This document shows positions 47,246-58,430 of a stretch of DNA of 64,000 bases, piece by piece. Numbering within the stretch: position 1 is the stretch's first letter; every line of letters begins with the position of its first letter. A program made the translations under genes and the position numbers. The notes under the pieces were generated by a model. That model searched no databases and had not been told where the DNA came from. It saw only the letters and a program-made list of their open reading frames with translations. The stretch comes from Echinometra lucunter (Eukaryota; Echinodermata; Echinoidea; Camarodonta; Echinometridae), in assembly GCA_029962745.1 (NCBI GenBank), contig CM057159.1:29157575-29221574 (forward strand), written 5' to 3'.

Positions 47246-48740
47246 CAATCCGCTTGTGGGTACACTCCGGGTTTAAGAGTCTTCGCGGATATAATATTAA
47301 GTTAACCGTTATGCTTTCAATGAGGCAGAAAAATGATATTATTTTGAAGCGCATTTAAAGTTTGGCTGGTGAAAACTCACGATACTGTGTGTGCCATTTG
47401 ATATTCTCAGAGGAATCAGGGTTGCAAAACTTCTATCATGTATACATGTTATATGGCTCCGCAAGGCATATGTTTAGTGTTGTTCAAACGTAAAATTGTT
47501 CTCTTTGTAAACCTTTTGAAAATCCCGACAATAGGCCTAGATGAGATACCTTTAGGTTAGGAAAATAGAAAATTTAATTATGAAAAGAAAACCAGCAAGT
47601 TTTCGTTTCACATTTTGTTTCTATTCAATAACAGTCTTTTGAATTGGTCGAAACAACAGAAATCATAATTTTCAAACTTTCTATCATTATCTACAACGAT
47701 ACCACTTGTAGGTTTTTGGAGTTTCGAGGTACCTGCCATTTTAAGAATATCAGTTTTGTAAGACCAGCAGTGCATTTCTTTATCTTGCTGTCAATAATGA
47801 TTAAGAAAGTACAAAAATCTTTGCCATATAGACATGATAGACTAAATGCTAGTTCCTCGTGGTTCATGGAGTAAGGTTGTATCTTATTCCATGACACCCA
47901 TTACCTACTAAAATCAGCTCAGTATTCTGTTTATTCAAACATGTGATTCGGCGAAAAGGTTACACGAATCAGCAAGAATTTGCTTAGATTAAAGTTGACT
48001 CGCATACAAACTCTCAGTCAGGCGTGTACATTAGGTAGCTGGGAAAATACAAATAGAATTGCAGATAAAAGAAAATATACTGTTTTTATATTATATGTAC
48101 TGCTACCTGTTGAATTGGGTTAAATGAGAAAGATGGCGCTGATTTTGTTAAGTTGAGCACGAGAGGGAGTGAGAGAGAGGGAGTCAGAGAGAGGGAGAGA
48201 GTGAAAGTTGAGAAAGAAAAGAAGCGCGATCATGGGAATAGAGAGACAGCCGAGAAGAGGAGAGAATAAATGTCAATATCAAATTCATTACTTTTCTTCT
48301 ATTGGCTAAATAAGTTAGTCAGACAGGACCGATTGCAGAGTCCTTATCCTGAGAACCATCGAATCAATTTCAGCGTATATTCTCCAGCAATTTCAGTCGG
48401 TGCAAAAGTCAAAGGAGGCAATGTACGGGAGCCTGCTTGTGATAACCATATCGACTGAGTAATCATTTATATCAGACAGTGGAATAGCAGAAGTGTGTAC
48501 ATCTCTTGGTGGAGGGGCTACATGACTTGCGTTTATCGTTATCTCTTCCTTTCCTTTTATCGTTCTTTTTTCTCTGATTTGTTTTTCAAACACTCCCCTG
48601 TTATTTACCTCTTCTAAATCATGAACCTTTTCAACTCGTTGGTGTTTGGAAATGAAATCGGTTTTCAAGGAAACTTGCACTCATCATTCTCAGTGAGTGC
48701 GGTGATCAAAATGTCCAGTTTAAAGATTGTCGCGCAGATA
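47243..48740. other. gene-free stretch
   Basis: No gene recognised. A GA-rich block lies at about 48160-48225. Confidence 0.5.
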
Positions 48741-48985
48741 GTGGATTCCTATAGCGCTCATGCCTTGCGCATCCCTGACTCTCCATTATTATAATCCTGG
48801 CTCTAGCCAAGTTGCCATTAAAGTGCTCTTGTAATTCGAGGAATTAATTCCTGCCAGGTACCCATTTACCTCTCCTGGGTCAGGTGTGGCAAATGCAGAT
48901 TAATGTCTAGCAAATGGAGATTAGTGTTGCTCCGGAGATTCGAACCCCGCAGACCTATCTACTCAACCACAATACCTTAACAACT
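48741..48985 (-). mobile_element. tRNA-derived SINE, copy 3, nearly full length
   Basis: Minus-strand A box TGGTTGAGTAG (48959-48969) and B box GGTTCGAATC (48937-48946) are only about 12 bases apart, so the anticodon arm has been lost. The body reads ACCCAGGAGAGGTAAATGGG then TACCTGGCAGGAATTAATTC and ends GAGCGCTATAGGAATCCAC. 'GGTAAATGGGTACCTGGCAGG' and 'GCGCTATA..AATCCA' type ends are familiar from SINEs of marine invertebrates. It has been transcriptionally disabled or reduced by the deletion, if it was ever active. Confidence 0.75.
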
Positions 48986-49055
48986 GCTACTGGATAAAGT
49001 AGTGGAAATAATGGCTGTATGTAGGTCTGATTATGACAGGCAAAATATCAATACG

Positions 49056-49300
49056 AAACAGTATAAAAGTAGTAAATGTAAAAGTAGTAGTTGCAGTAGA
49101 ATTAGAAGTGCACTAGATATCAAAGTAGTAGATGTATTTTAGTAGATCTTGAAGTAGTGGATGTGTCATAGTATATAGGTGTGATAGAGGGGAGAAAGAG
49201 GAAAAGTGCAATACAGACACTTTTCATGTGCAATAAGTAGTAGACTTAGAAGTAATAGATGTAGAAGTAGAATGCGTATGATGTCAATGATAGATGTGCA
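49056..49300 (+). repeat. degenerate AGTAGT/AGTAGATGT minisatellite
   Basis: Repeated, imperfect units such as AAAGTAGTAGATGTA, GAAGTAGTGGATGTG and GAAGTAATAGATGTAG occur over about 245 bp. These units are too diverged for a fixed period. Confidence 0.5.
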
Positions 49301-49333
49301 CGGAATGGGAGATAGATGAAGTGGAAATAGATG

Positions 49334-49373
49334 AGCAAATTCGACGAATTCGTTTGAATTCGTCGAATTTGCT
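49334..49373. repeat. perfect 18-bp hairpin with 4-base loop
   Basis: AGCAAATTCGACGAATTC, loop GTTT, GAATTCGTCGAATTTGCT. All 18 pairs match and pairing stops at both ends. It contains two EcoRI-type GAATTC sites. There is no T run after either arm, so a transcription terminator is unlikely. Confidence 0.85.
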
Positions 49374-49789
49374 TACCAAATAAGAATTCAGTAGTTGTGA
49401 AAAATATATCGATGACTAGGATATAAGTGTAATGCTAATCCAACATTTTATTATCATGAAACTCATTCGAAATCTTCGAACTTGTTAAATAGCGAATGGA
49501 TAGCTCCCGTTCCCTCATAAAACGAAATTAATCATGCCACTATCTATGCGTATCCAGGCATTGCACTATTATCGGCACTAATCGTGTCAAATGAGGTGTT
49601 GTAAAGGGATAGCTCATGTGAAGCATAACAAATGATCTCCCAATAACCAACCAAGCATGCAGCATCGAATGGTAAAAGTGCTATATAATCCCACATCAGA
49701 AGATGTTAACTTTCGAATTAATATTGAAAAAGTATCAGGCGTAATAAAAACCTCGAGTTAGAAACACAGACTTCATAATGGTAATCTAA

Positions 49790-50147
49790 AGCCCAGCGCA
49801 CACCTTACGATCCGACTGGCTCACGACTGGTCCACAACTGAGTGAGAGGAGGTGAGTCGTGGGACAGTCGTAAGCCTCGATACCGCACACCTTGCGATTC
49901 CAGACCTATCCGACTACTCTGACGTCATGTCAATACTGCTGTCTGATTGGCTGGAAAATGGATTGAGCCTGCAATCTCTTGCGATCCAGTCGTAAAGATT
50001 CGACATGTCAAATCCTTCTGACTGCCCTTCCGACTGCCTCTGACTGGTCTACGACTCACCACTGACCAGACCTGTGACGTCACATCTCCTCTCACTAAAT
50101 CGTGGACCAGTCGTGAGCCAGTCGGGTCGTAAGGTGTGCGCTGGGCT
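49790..50147. mobile_element. MITE family E, copy 1
   Basis: A 358-bp element with ends AGCCCAGCGCACACCTTACG and CGTAAGGTGTGCGCTGGGCT. Inner parts also mirror: CGACTGGCTCACGACTGGTC faces GACCAGTCGTGAGCCAGTCG. Flanks CTAA and TTAG suggest a decayed TTAA-like target. The interior is rich in CGACTG/CAGTCG and holds two perfect TGACGTCA octamers (49920-49927, 50075-50082). A related but diverged element lies at 62391-62814. Confidence 0.85.
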
Positions 50148-50422
50148 TTAGATGTGATATAAGATCATATTAAGGTTTGAATTTATGTTTTTTTTTTTAC
50201 GGTATTCACTATATGCCGTCTATATATATTTTTTTTCACGATGTAAAGTTTAGAATTTACTTCTTGTTTCCACATTATTATCCTCATACCGATCATGACT
50301 GTGCCAGTGTCACATCGGAAGTGACCATGGTGACGAATTATTAGATTTACATACTGGAAGTATCTTTTCCCTTCGCAATAATAGGCACTATTATGGGCAC
50401 TAATCGTGTCAAATCGGTGGAG

Positions 50423-50560
50423 GTGCCGTGGTTGAGTGGTCTAAGGCGCTTGACTGGAGACGCGAAAGCCGGGGGTTCGATCCCCGCGGTACGGCACTTA
50501 TGCCTTTGAGCAAGGCCTTTTATCTACATTGCTCTTTTATCGTACATCAAATAAATGAAA
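50423..50560 (+). mobile_element. tRNA-derived SINE head, copy 4
   Basis: A box TGGTTGAGTGG (50429-50439) and B box GGTTCGATCC (50474-50483) are at tRNA-like spacing. GTGCCGT at 50423 pairs perfectly with ACGGCAC at 50491-50497, but that register is about three bases off relative to the B box, and no anticodon stem forms. The downstream CTTATGCCTTTGAGCAAGGC and CTTTTATCTACATTGCTC is a typical SINE body start. Hence a SINE head and not a tRNA gene. The 3' limit is uncertain. Confidence 0.65.
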
Positions 50561-53020
50561 ATGCTATAGGCATTATTGCTAACAACGTGTGCACGTGTTT
50601 AAAAAAGAATTTTTTAAAAAGATAATAGGACAATGTCAATAATATCACTTGCGTATGAAACAGATGGTACAACTACAACTGAGAATAGGGGTCACCACAA
50701 CCTAACCGTGGTGTTGTTAATGTGCTCCTAACAAAATTCAGTCTCCTAGGCAAGCGGCTGCGAATGTTATCCTTTTCCTCATTTCTCCCATAATTTTTTT
50801 TTTCTGATAGAATGATCCTCTGGAGTGTTCTTCGTTTTTGTAGTTACAGCAAATTGCTCTTTAATATAGCTGGAATTTATTATAGGTACAGGTTATCACT
50901 CCTTTCCTCGACTTACCCTTTATCTTTGGAGTTCTGTCCAAAACAAGTTGACTCATTCTTCAGTGATTACATTTATGAAGAAACAAGGGGTCAGTTCGGT
51001 CAATCCACCTGGAAACTAATGAAGGTAATTGCACCGCCGACGGCCTTTTAGTATACCTTGCTATTCCTAAGAAGACTCGAAGTTATCTGTTCTCCAGAAA
51101 TTCTCAAATTGAAAACGGTTCAGAGAAAATGGCAAGATGCTCATCATGTCCATTCGAGCAGATCAGAAAAACGATTTGGACCCATATGAAAGTAGTTTGG
51201 TTCGATATTGAATTCAGTGAAATGTAAGAGGAAGCATTAATTCAAAGGTCATGTACATTGCAATGACAAAATAACGAGCAAAACGGTGTAATATGGTTCA
51301 TATTTTGAACAAAAAAAAAATAGGCAGCTTCTAAATTGCTAATAAGTTATTGTAGACGCCTACAGATATGTCTTCTCATAAATGAACCATCAACAGTCGT
51401 GTAACATTATCCATGTTTCTTTATTACTCGACATCAAGGTAACATAAAAACTTGCACTTTTAGGATTGCGTGCTTTCTTGCTACGCATCAACTAAAATGA
51501 ACTGTAATGTGACAAATGAATCTAACAGTTGTTTCTACCTATCAAAGTGGAATTGTGCTATTGACATGTTAATCACACTAGGGTATATTAATTCAGACTC
51601 TGTTTTATGGTCAGAATAATTTCACCGAGATATATGGTATTTGTTTCATTTTCAATTTATTAATTTTGAAAATGATATCCTCACAGGTGATATCCTCAAA
51701 AGGTGCTCATTCTAGATGATAAAATATTGTTTATAATTATCGCCACGCTGAACTTATTTCTATTTATATTTTTCCCTTGTTTGGCTTTTTGTTTTATAAG
51801 TAGTCTCTTACTATATATAAAGAAGGATGTTTTTTTAAACATGATATACGGACCCTGTCAAGTTTTTCTAATGAAAGTCTTGAAATATGAATCAGGACGA
51901 TGTGACCTTTTCAGTCCCTTTCTTTTTTGCCGCCATCTGACTCCATTCTTATGAAAACATTGATCTTATGATATCTTGACCGACCTGTAACACTGTACCT
52001 TCTTACCTGTGCTTGCAATTATCTTTAGAGACCGACTTTTATAACATCGATCACTATTTACCAATATTGTTGAAAAACTTGTGCTCTAGTTCTGTTGTCA
52101 CACGTCATAATCACAAAGTGACGTCCAATAGAGAGTTATTTACATTGCAGAACACTATCCATCGTTCACCTTTATTCTGTATTTATTCACTCATTCTTCA
52201 TTTCTGCTAGAGGGAGGGATCTGGGTGTATTTCGAGGTGTTACGTTCTTGTTCATAAGCCGATCTCGAACAGAGAAGAGAGTGCGCGGCTTTGCATTCAT
52301 CACTTGCCAGATATATCGCATGTATCATTTGGTAGTAAACGTGTACCGTGCAAACTAGGTATGAATGCATTTCAATACTTACTCACCATGGTCACAATAA
52401 GGTTGCACTGGAAAAATCGGTTTAAGGTTTACGCCAGAGAACTACAACTTTTACGGTTCCTCGGTTAATCTTTTGCCTTCTTACATTCATCCTCCCCTTT
52501 TCCTTTTCTATCTCTCTCTTTCTCTCACACTCTATCTGTCTCTCTCTCTCGCTCTCAAAAGACAGCAGTGTGTCAAGTTCATCTTTACTCACATTTCCCT
52601 TAATGAGTTGCTTAAATTTACCTTGTACAACGCAAAGCCAACAGACCTTGATAAAACAATCTTAAGGATTCCCCTCAAACTCATGATAGTAGTTCTCATT
52701 TTATTTTATCTTCACCAGTTACCCGACTTCTCAGCACCTCTAATCTTTCCTGGTAAAACACTGATAAAAGTTAAACAATTTTTTTTTCAAATTATGCTGA
52801 AAAAATAACGATAATTGTTATAGTTCAAGTGTAGGTTGTTTTAAAAATGCCATCAAAACTCGTTTGTTCAAAATTGTTTTCAAGTAGATTTACCTTCACA
52901 CTGTTGTTGTTCCTCTTCTTCTTTTATTTTCTTTTTTGCATATTTTGTGTACTTTTGCTTTCGTGTAAATTTTTCTTCATCACTGCGCCTCGAGTACATT
53001 AGTCATTATAAATACCCTAT
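50561..53020. other. gene-free stretch
   Basis: No gene recognised in about 2.5 kb of AT-rich DNA. A CT-rich segment lies at about 52506-52555. Confidence 0.5.
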
Positions 53021-53116
53021 ATCATTATTATTATTATTATCATTATCATTATTATTATTATCATTATTATCATTATTATCATTATTATTATGATCATTAT
53101 TTTATCATCATTTTTA

Positions 53117-53156
<40 letters not shown>

Positions 53157-53202
53157 CATTATTATTATTGTTCTTATCATTATTATCATTATTAGTATTA
53201 TT

Positions 53203-53234
<32 letters not shown>

Positions 53235-53407
53235 CATAATTATCATTATTATCAATATCATTATCATTATAATTATTATTACTATTACTATTATTATTAT
53301 TATCATAATTATCATTATTATCAATATCATTATCATTATAATTATTATTATTAATATTATTATTATCATTATTAATATTATTATTATCATTATCATTATT
53401 ATTATTA

Positions 53408-53497
<90 letters not shown>
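53021..53497 (+). repeat. long ATT/ATC trinucleotide microsatellite
   Basis: About 477 bp built from ATT and ATC units with interspersed AAT. Higher-order repetition is present: a block near 53225-53290 recurs near 53295-53355. The isoleucine/methionine frame through it is an artefact. Confidence 0.97.
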
Positions 53498-53499
<2 letters not shown>

Positions 53500-55628
53500 T
53501 GATTTTGCACTCTATTTCACCAGGCAATGGTGTATCCAGGATTGCTGAACAGGGGCGGGGAACCCTCGCCAGATGGGGGCCTCATAAATTTTCCTGGGTG
53601 GCTCCAAGTACTATTGCCAATTAATGATTACAAGTTGTAGAAGAAATAATTTTTTTTTGTTACTTCTTGCAGTCATAAGGAGGATTATCCCCAGCTTTAG
53701 CCATGTTAGACTATGCATCATCCCCCACTGCCCAATGATGCTATCAATAAAATTATGTTAGAATAATCAGGAAAATACAATCCTAGATTTGTTAGCTGAT
53801 GAACTCTATTTTGAACTGGCATATGAGCAAAGGAGCGAATCCCGTGCACGTAGTCCAGATTTCACTGAACACGGGCTTAAAATTCTTACCGTTAGGACTT
53901 TGAATGCAACCATTCACCATAATCTTCGTATAAGCTGACATTTGCGTCAGTAGATGAAGCCCACTTAAATTCCTCATCTAATTTCCCCTGTTTGATCGTA
54001 TTCAACTATCATACTGCTCGCTGTATAACAACGCCCCAATGGTAACATATCTCCTAGTTGTGCAATAACAAAGAAGGATTAGAGCGATATATATTACGAT
54101 CCTTACTTGACTTTGTATGATCTTCGGAAAGGAATTTGCAAGGTGTGTCCGAGACCTGTGTCCACGTCATAGTGACAAATACCAGTGAAGGTCAGTTTCT
54201 CTTCCCCGTCACAATCAGTTCTCGAGAGATTCAGTCAAGATTTCGAAATTGGATTTCTTTGTTGGGCTGTGAAGTCATTGATATGACCGTCTAAAATGAT
54301 TGAATTCGTTTCAAACCGCTCACTTTTAGTTTGTTTCATGAAGCAAAATATCCCTTATTCGTTCTGGACAGACTATACCTTCATGATCATATCCACCAGT
54401 ACTTCGTGTATAGTATTTGTTTTCAAGGCTGACATAATCATAGCTTTTCATCTAGCATTCATCATCTTAAAAACGGTGGAAAGAAAAGAAAGAAGAAACC
54501 AAACATTATAAGCGGTAAACGAGGCTCGCGAAAACATTCTACAATAAAAGCTATACAGTAAGCTTCAACGAGTTTAAATTCAAAGCTGTTCTGTGTGTTT
54601 TAATAATTATAACTCGACTCCCGTCATCATGGTCATAGTACTCACATTTACGAACATCCTTGATATAGGTATAATAAAGACATAGGCTTTTCATAAAGGT
54701 TATCGGACGCTTGACATCCTTTACCATATGAGCCAGCTTGAAAATCTATTATTTCATCAAACGTTCGTGTAATGTGAGAGTAATGAAATTCATAATAAAT
54801 TCAACAAGTCTTCACCCCAACCTTCAACATCTACTCCAAGCAGGACACAAGGTTGAATACCTCTGAATGGACCTCCATCTCATCGCTAATCTTTCTTCCC
54901 TTCGAGTCATCACTTGAGAGACATAGGGCTTTCTCCTAATTGATAAAAATGACCTTTTTGTTTTTTGCTGATCTCCAGAGAGATTATAGCCTATAGCTTG
55001 GGGTAATGTCTTCCCGCTGGAATGTACATGATAAGGCTTTCTCTAGCAGCGCATAGTAAAAGATGCTTTGAAACTATGGAAAAGGAGTCCGACATAGGGA
55101 AGTTCTAAAAGATGCCCTAGATATAAATATTCAAGTTTTGCCTTACCCTTCAGGTATTTTTCTTTCTTAGAATAATTATTTCTCTCGAGTGCTCCGAGGT
55201 CCATGTTTATTTCGAAGAGATTCATAAAGGGTTCATAACGGAAAGGTGTTCTTAAAAATATGATTACGAGTCAAAAAAAAAGTTTCGTCATTATGTATTA
55301 ATGAGAGAGGTCTAGACAGCTAAGCAAATTTCTATGCATCATCAATGAAGCTTGCATCCGTACTAGTAATACAAACTAGTGACATTCAGGAATGGTGGTG
55401 CTATATATTTCCAACACCCTTGCCGGCAATATTTCATCTTTCATTATTGCAGAAAACGCCTTCATACTTAAAGTGATTACACAATGGTAATTTATATATA
55501 TATATATGATCGAGAATAGAATTCTAAGAATAAATTTAAAATTTGATGATTTTCAATCGAAATCAATGCATTTTGGCTAATTCTCTCAATAAAAAGTCAA
55601 GAGTTGACCAAAAAATTTGAATATGAGG
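53498..55628. other. gene-free stretch
   Basis: Nothing recognised apart from a TA run at about 55495-55507. Confidence 0.5.
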
Positions 55629-55693
55629 TATGACGTAAAAGTGGTTACCCAGCTTCGCGCATTGCAGTTGTGCTGCGTGCTAGCCTGTACAAT

Positions 55694-55905
55694 AATGTAT
55701 TGTACAACGCCTACTCATTTTGTTGTACGCAAGTCTATGGGAGCTTAACGCGCGACATTCGTACCATTGCACTCGTACCATCCAAAATGTACCATCCAAA
55801 ATGTATTGTACAACGCCTACTCATTTTGTTGTACGCAAGTCTATGGGAGCTTAACGCGCGACATTCGTACCATTGCACTCGTACCATCCAAAATGTACCA
55901 TCCAA
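55694..55905 (+). repeat. 106-bp tandem duplication
   Basis: Two units, 55694-55799 and 55800-about 55905, both start AATGTATTGTACAACGCCTA and contain GGGAGCTTAACGCGCGACAT and CGTACCATTGCACTCGTACC. They are essentially identical. Confidence 0.92.
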
Positions 55906-55910
55906 AATGT

Positions 55911-57360
55911 ACCATTGCACGGCAATGACGTCACAATTGTTACGCGCTGTTATGCGTCAAGCTTAGCTCGCGCGCTAAGAAAAAAAGTTGCTAGAGTCGA
56001 GATCATGCATACTACGTTAGTTAGGCCTAGCAGTTTTGGGAAAGTTTTGTGTCAAAACGGATTTACAGTTCATCGAACAGTTTGTAACAAAAGCAAAACA
56101 CCTTTTTCGTCCAAGCCCGTTTGTCATGTTGGATGTTTTGAATTTGGATTGGAGTATATCAATTTGGATTGGAGTCTATAAATTTGGATTGGAGACTAGA
56201 CTATACGGTAAGTGAATTTAGATTTAATTCCCACAGATTATTTTGTTTTGTTTCTTTTGTGACGTCACAATACAAATTTTGGAGCAAAGCACGATCGCGC
56301 ACTATACTACAAGATACGCGCTACCTAAGCCGCGCGCCAGCCAGCAGGCCGGCCTGCTGCAGTCTATCTAGTCAGACCTTGTTTTAACCTTGATTTTTAA
56401 ATTGAAATCGTAATAAATTTCCTCATTAATGTCGAATTTTCAACAAACTTCCGAGTCGTTGTACAATACAAATAGCGAATATTCTTATTCGTGCAATGGT
56501 ACGAGATTTCGCATTCGGTGAAAGTCGCGACGTAACTTCCATTCAACTCGGCTTCGCCTCGTTGAATGGAAGGTCGCTCTTTCACCTCATGCGAAATCTC
56601 GTACCATTGCACTCATGTCTATTCGCTATTTGTATACCATTGCACGGCAATGACGTCACAATTGTTACGCGCTGTTATGCGTCAAGCTTAGCTCGCGTGC
56701 TAAGAAAAAAAGTTGCTAGAGTCGAGATCATGCATACTACGTTAGTTAGGCCTAGCAGTTTTGGGAAAGTTTTGTGTCAAAACGGATTTACAGTTCATCG
56801 AACAGTTTGTAACAAAAGCAAAACACCTTTTTCGTCCAAGCCCGTTTGTCATGTTGGATGTTTTGAATTTGGATTGGAGTATATCAATTTGGATTGGAGT
56901 CTATAAATTTGGATTGGAGACTAGACTATACGGTAAGTGAATTTAGATTTAATTCCCACAGATTATTTTGTTTTGTTTCTTTTGTGACGTCACAATACAA
57001 ATTTTGGAGCAAAGCACGATCGCGCACTATACTACAAGATACGCGCTACCTAAGCCGCGCGCCAGCCAGCAGGCCGGCCTGCTGCAGTCTATCTAGTCAG
57101 ACCTTGTTTTAACCTTGATTTTTAAATTGAAATCGTAATAAATTTCCTCATTAATGTCGAATTTTCAACAAACTTCCGAGTCGTTGTACAATACAAATAG
57201 CGAATATTCTTATTCGTGCAATGGTACGAGATTTCGCATTCGGTGAAAGTCGCGACGTAACTTCCATTCAACTCGGCTTCGCCTCGTTGAATGGAAGGTC
57301 GCTCTTTCACCTCATGCGAAATCTCGTACCATTGCACTCATGTCTATTCGCTATTTGTAT
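55911..57360 (+). repeat. 725-bp tandem duplication, two near-identical copies
   Basis: Copies 55911-56635 and 56636-57360 both start ACCATTGCACGGCAATGACG and end TATTCGCTATTTGTAT. I see one difference (GCTCGCGCGC versus GCTCGCGTGC near 55970/56695). Each copy has two TGACGTCA octamers, three 20-bp tandem units of AATTTGGATTGGAG (near 56140-56198), the splice-donor-like CGGTAAGTG, the 18-bp palindrome CAGCAGGCCGGCCTGCTG (56342-56359; 57067-57084) and an imperfect hairpin of about 150 bp at the end (56484-56632; 57209-57357). Confidence 0.95.
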
Positions 57361-57371
57361 ACTAGTATTAT

Positions 57372-57447
57372 ACCTTGCGCGCATTTTGCTAGAATTGCGC
57401 GACAAGGTACCCACTTTGACGTCATTGTGGGTACCCAGTTGAAACTG
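57372..57447. repeat. cluster of small palindromes at the right end of the complex
   Basis: TACCTTGCGCGCA faces TGCGCGACAAGGTA; GTACCCACTTTGACG faces the matching half of GTCATTGTGGGTAC around TGACGTCA; ACCCAGTT faces AACTGGG. Confidence 0.7.
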
Positions 57448-58073
57448 GGACACAGCTGAGGGGTCGAAAATATCCTGAAATCTTACCACATTCGGGGGTT
57501 TCCTTGGCAACACGACTTTTAAAAAAAAATTTAGGCAGATGATTTTCTGCTATGAAATCATGCTATTTTAAATGAACTAGCATTGTTTCAGCATTGGGTA
57601 CCCCCTTTAATGCATTCTGGACAGGCATCGCTCCATTAATACATTAATGGTTTCTAAAAGGAGCATTAAAGGTGAGCATGTGCGAAGCTTTATCTCCGCA
57701 TGAATCTCATTACATCCTACTATGACCTCCCACTGGGTGAGGCTGGAGTTTGCCTGTGAAGGTCAAAGCAATAACCCTACTTCTATTAATGTGTCTGGCA
57801 CTATGCAGTGATGCACGACCCAAACCTCTAAATTGCTATCGAAAATAGAAAGACTTACTCTTAAGATCTTCCCACCTACACGACGTCAAAATCACTTAAT
57901 AAATTTTCAGGAGTTAGAATTTAATTTCTAAAATAGAGGCCTCCTGTATCTGTGATTTCATATCCATCATTTCCAATTACGATTTGAAGAAGATATTGGT
58001 GCCTTTGGATCAACGCTTTCAGAAGTCAGTTATAGTTTGAATCGTTGGTTAGAGTGAACAATAATATAGGCTT
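57448..58073. other. gene-free stretch
   Basis: Nothing recognised. Confidence 0.5.
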
Positions 58074-58430
58074 TTTCTGTAAATAGACGAAAGATTAACT
58101 GAAAGTTGGTTATGGACTCCCCAGGTCTCTGTCATTTTTTTTTACTTGCCTTTAAGATATTTCCTACTGTGTTTCATTTTCCATTCAATAATTATCTTAA
58201 CATTTTAAGAAAGAAAAATTGTTTAAAGCGACCTTTACAACTGATGCACTTAAGCGTTTTTTGCAAATAGACGAAAGATCGATTGAAAGTTGGTTATGGA
58301 CTCCCCTTGTCTCCGTTATTATTTTACTTGCCTTAACTTCCTACTGTGTTTCATTTTCCGTTCAATCATTATCTTAACATTTAGGAAATAAAAATTGTTC
58401 AAAGAGGCCTTTATATCTGAAAGAAATGGC
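58074..58430 (+). repeat. diverged 184-bp tandem duplication
   Basis: The segment starting near 58074 (CAAATAGACGAAAGAT-like, then GAAAGTTGGTTATGGACTCC) recurs near 58258. Both copies share CCTACTGTGTTTCATTTTCC and ATTATCTTAACATTT. Scattered substitutions and small indels show it is older than the 725-bp duplication. Confidence 0.88.

Larger units (their letters stand above)
55629..57426. mobile_element. 1.8-kb TIR-bounded repeat complex with CRE palindromes
   Basis: The left end reads TATGACGTAAAAGTGGTTAC then CCAGCTTCGCGCATT. The right end, as reverse complement, reads AATGACGTCAAAGTGGGTAC then CTTGTCGCGCAATT; 18 of the core 20 positions agree. Inside lie a 106-bp tandem duplication and a 725-bp tandem duplication. 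Five perfect TGACGTCA octamers occur at 55926, 56260, 56651, 56985 and 57417. No protein-coding potential is convincing. It looks like a non-autonomous DNA element expanded by internal duplication, but its family is unknown to me. Confidence 0.6.

Noticed and set aside
50423..50497. Functional tRNA gene
   Set aside because: Acceptor pairing and B box are in different registers and no anticodon stem forms; the downstream sequence is SINE-like.
53097..53510. 137-codon Ile/Met frame
   Set aside because: It is the ATT/ATC microsatellite read in frame.
55670..57513. Paired ORFs of 60-136 codons on both strands
   Set aside because: They recur because of the 725-bp duplication and read through hairpins and tandem units; no protein family is recognisable.
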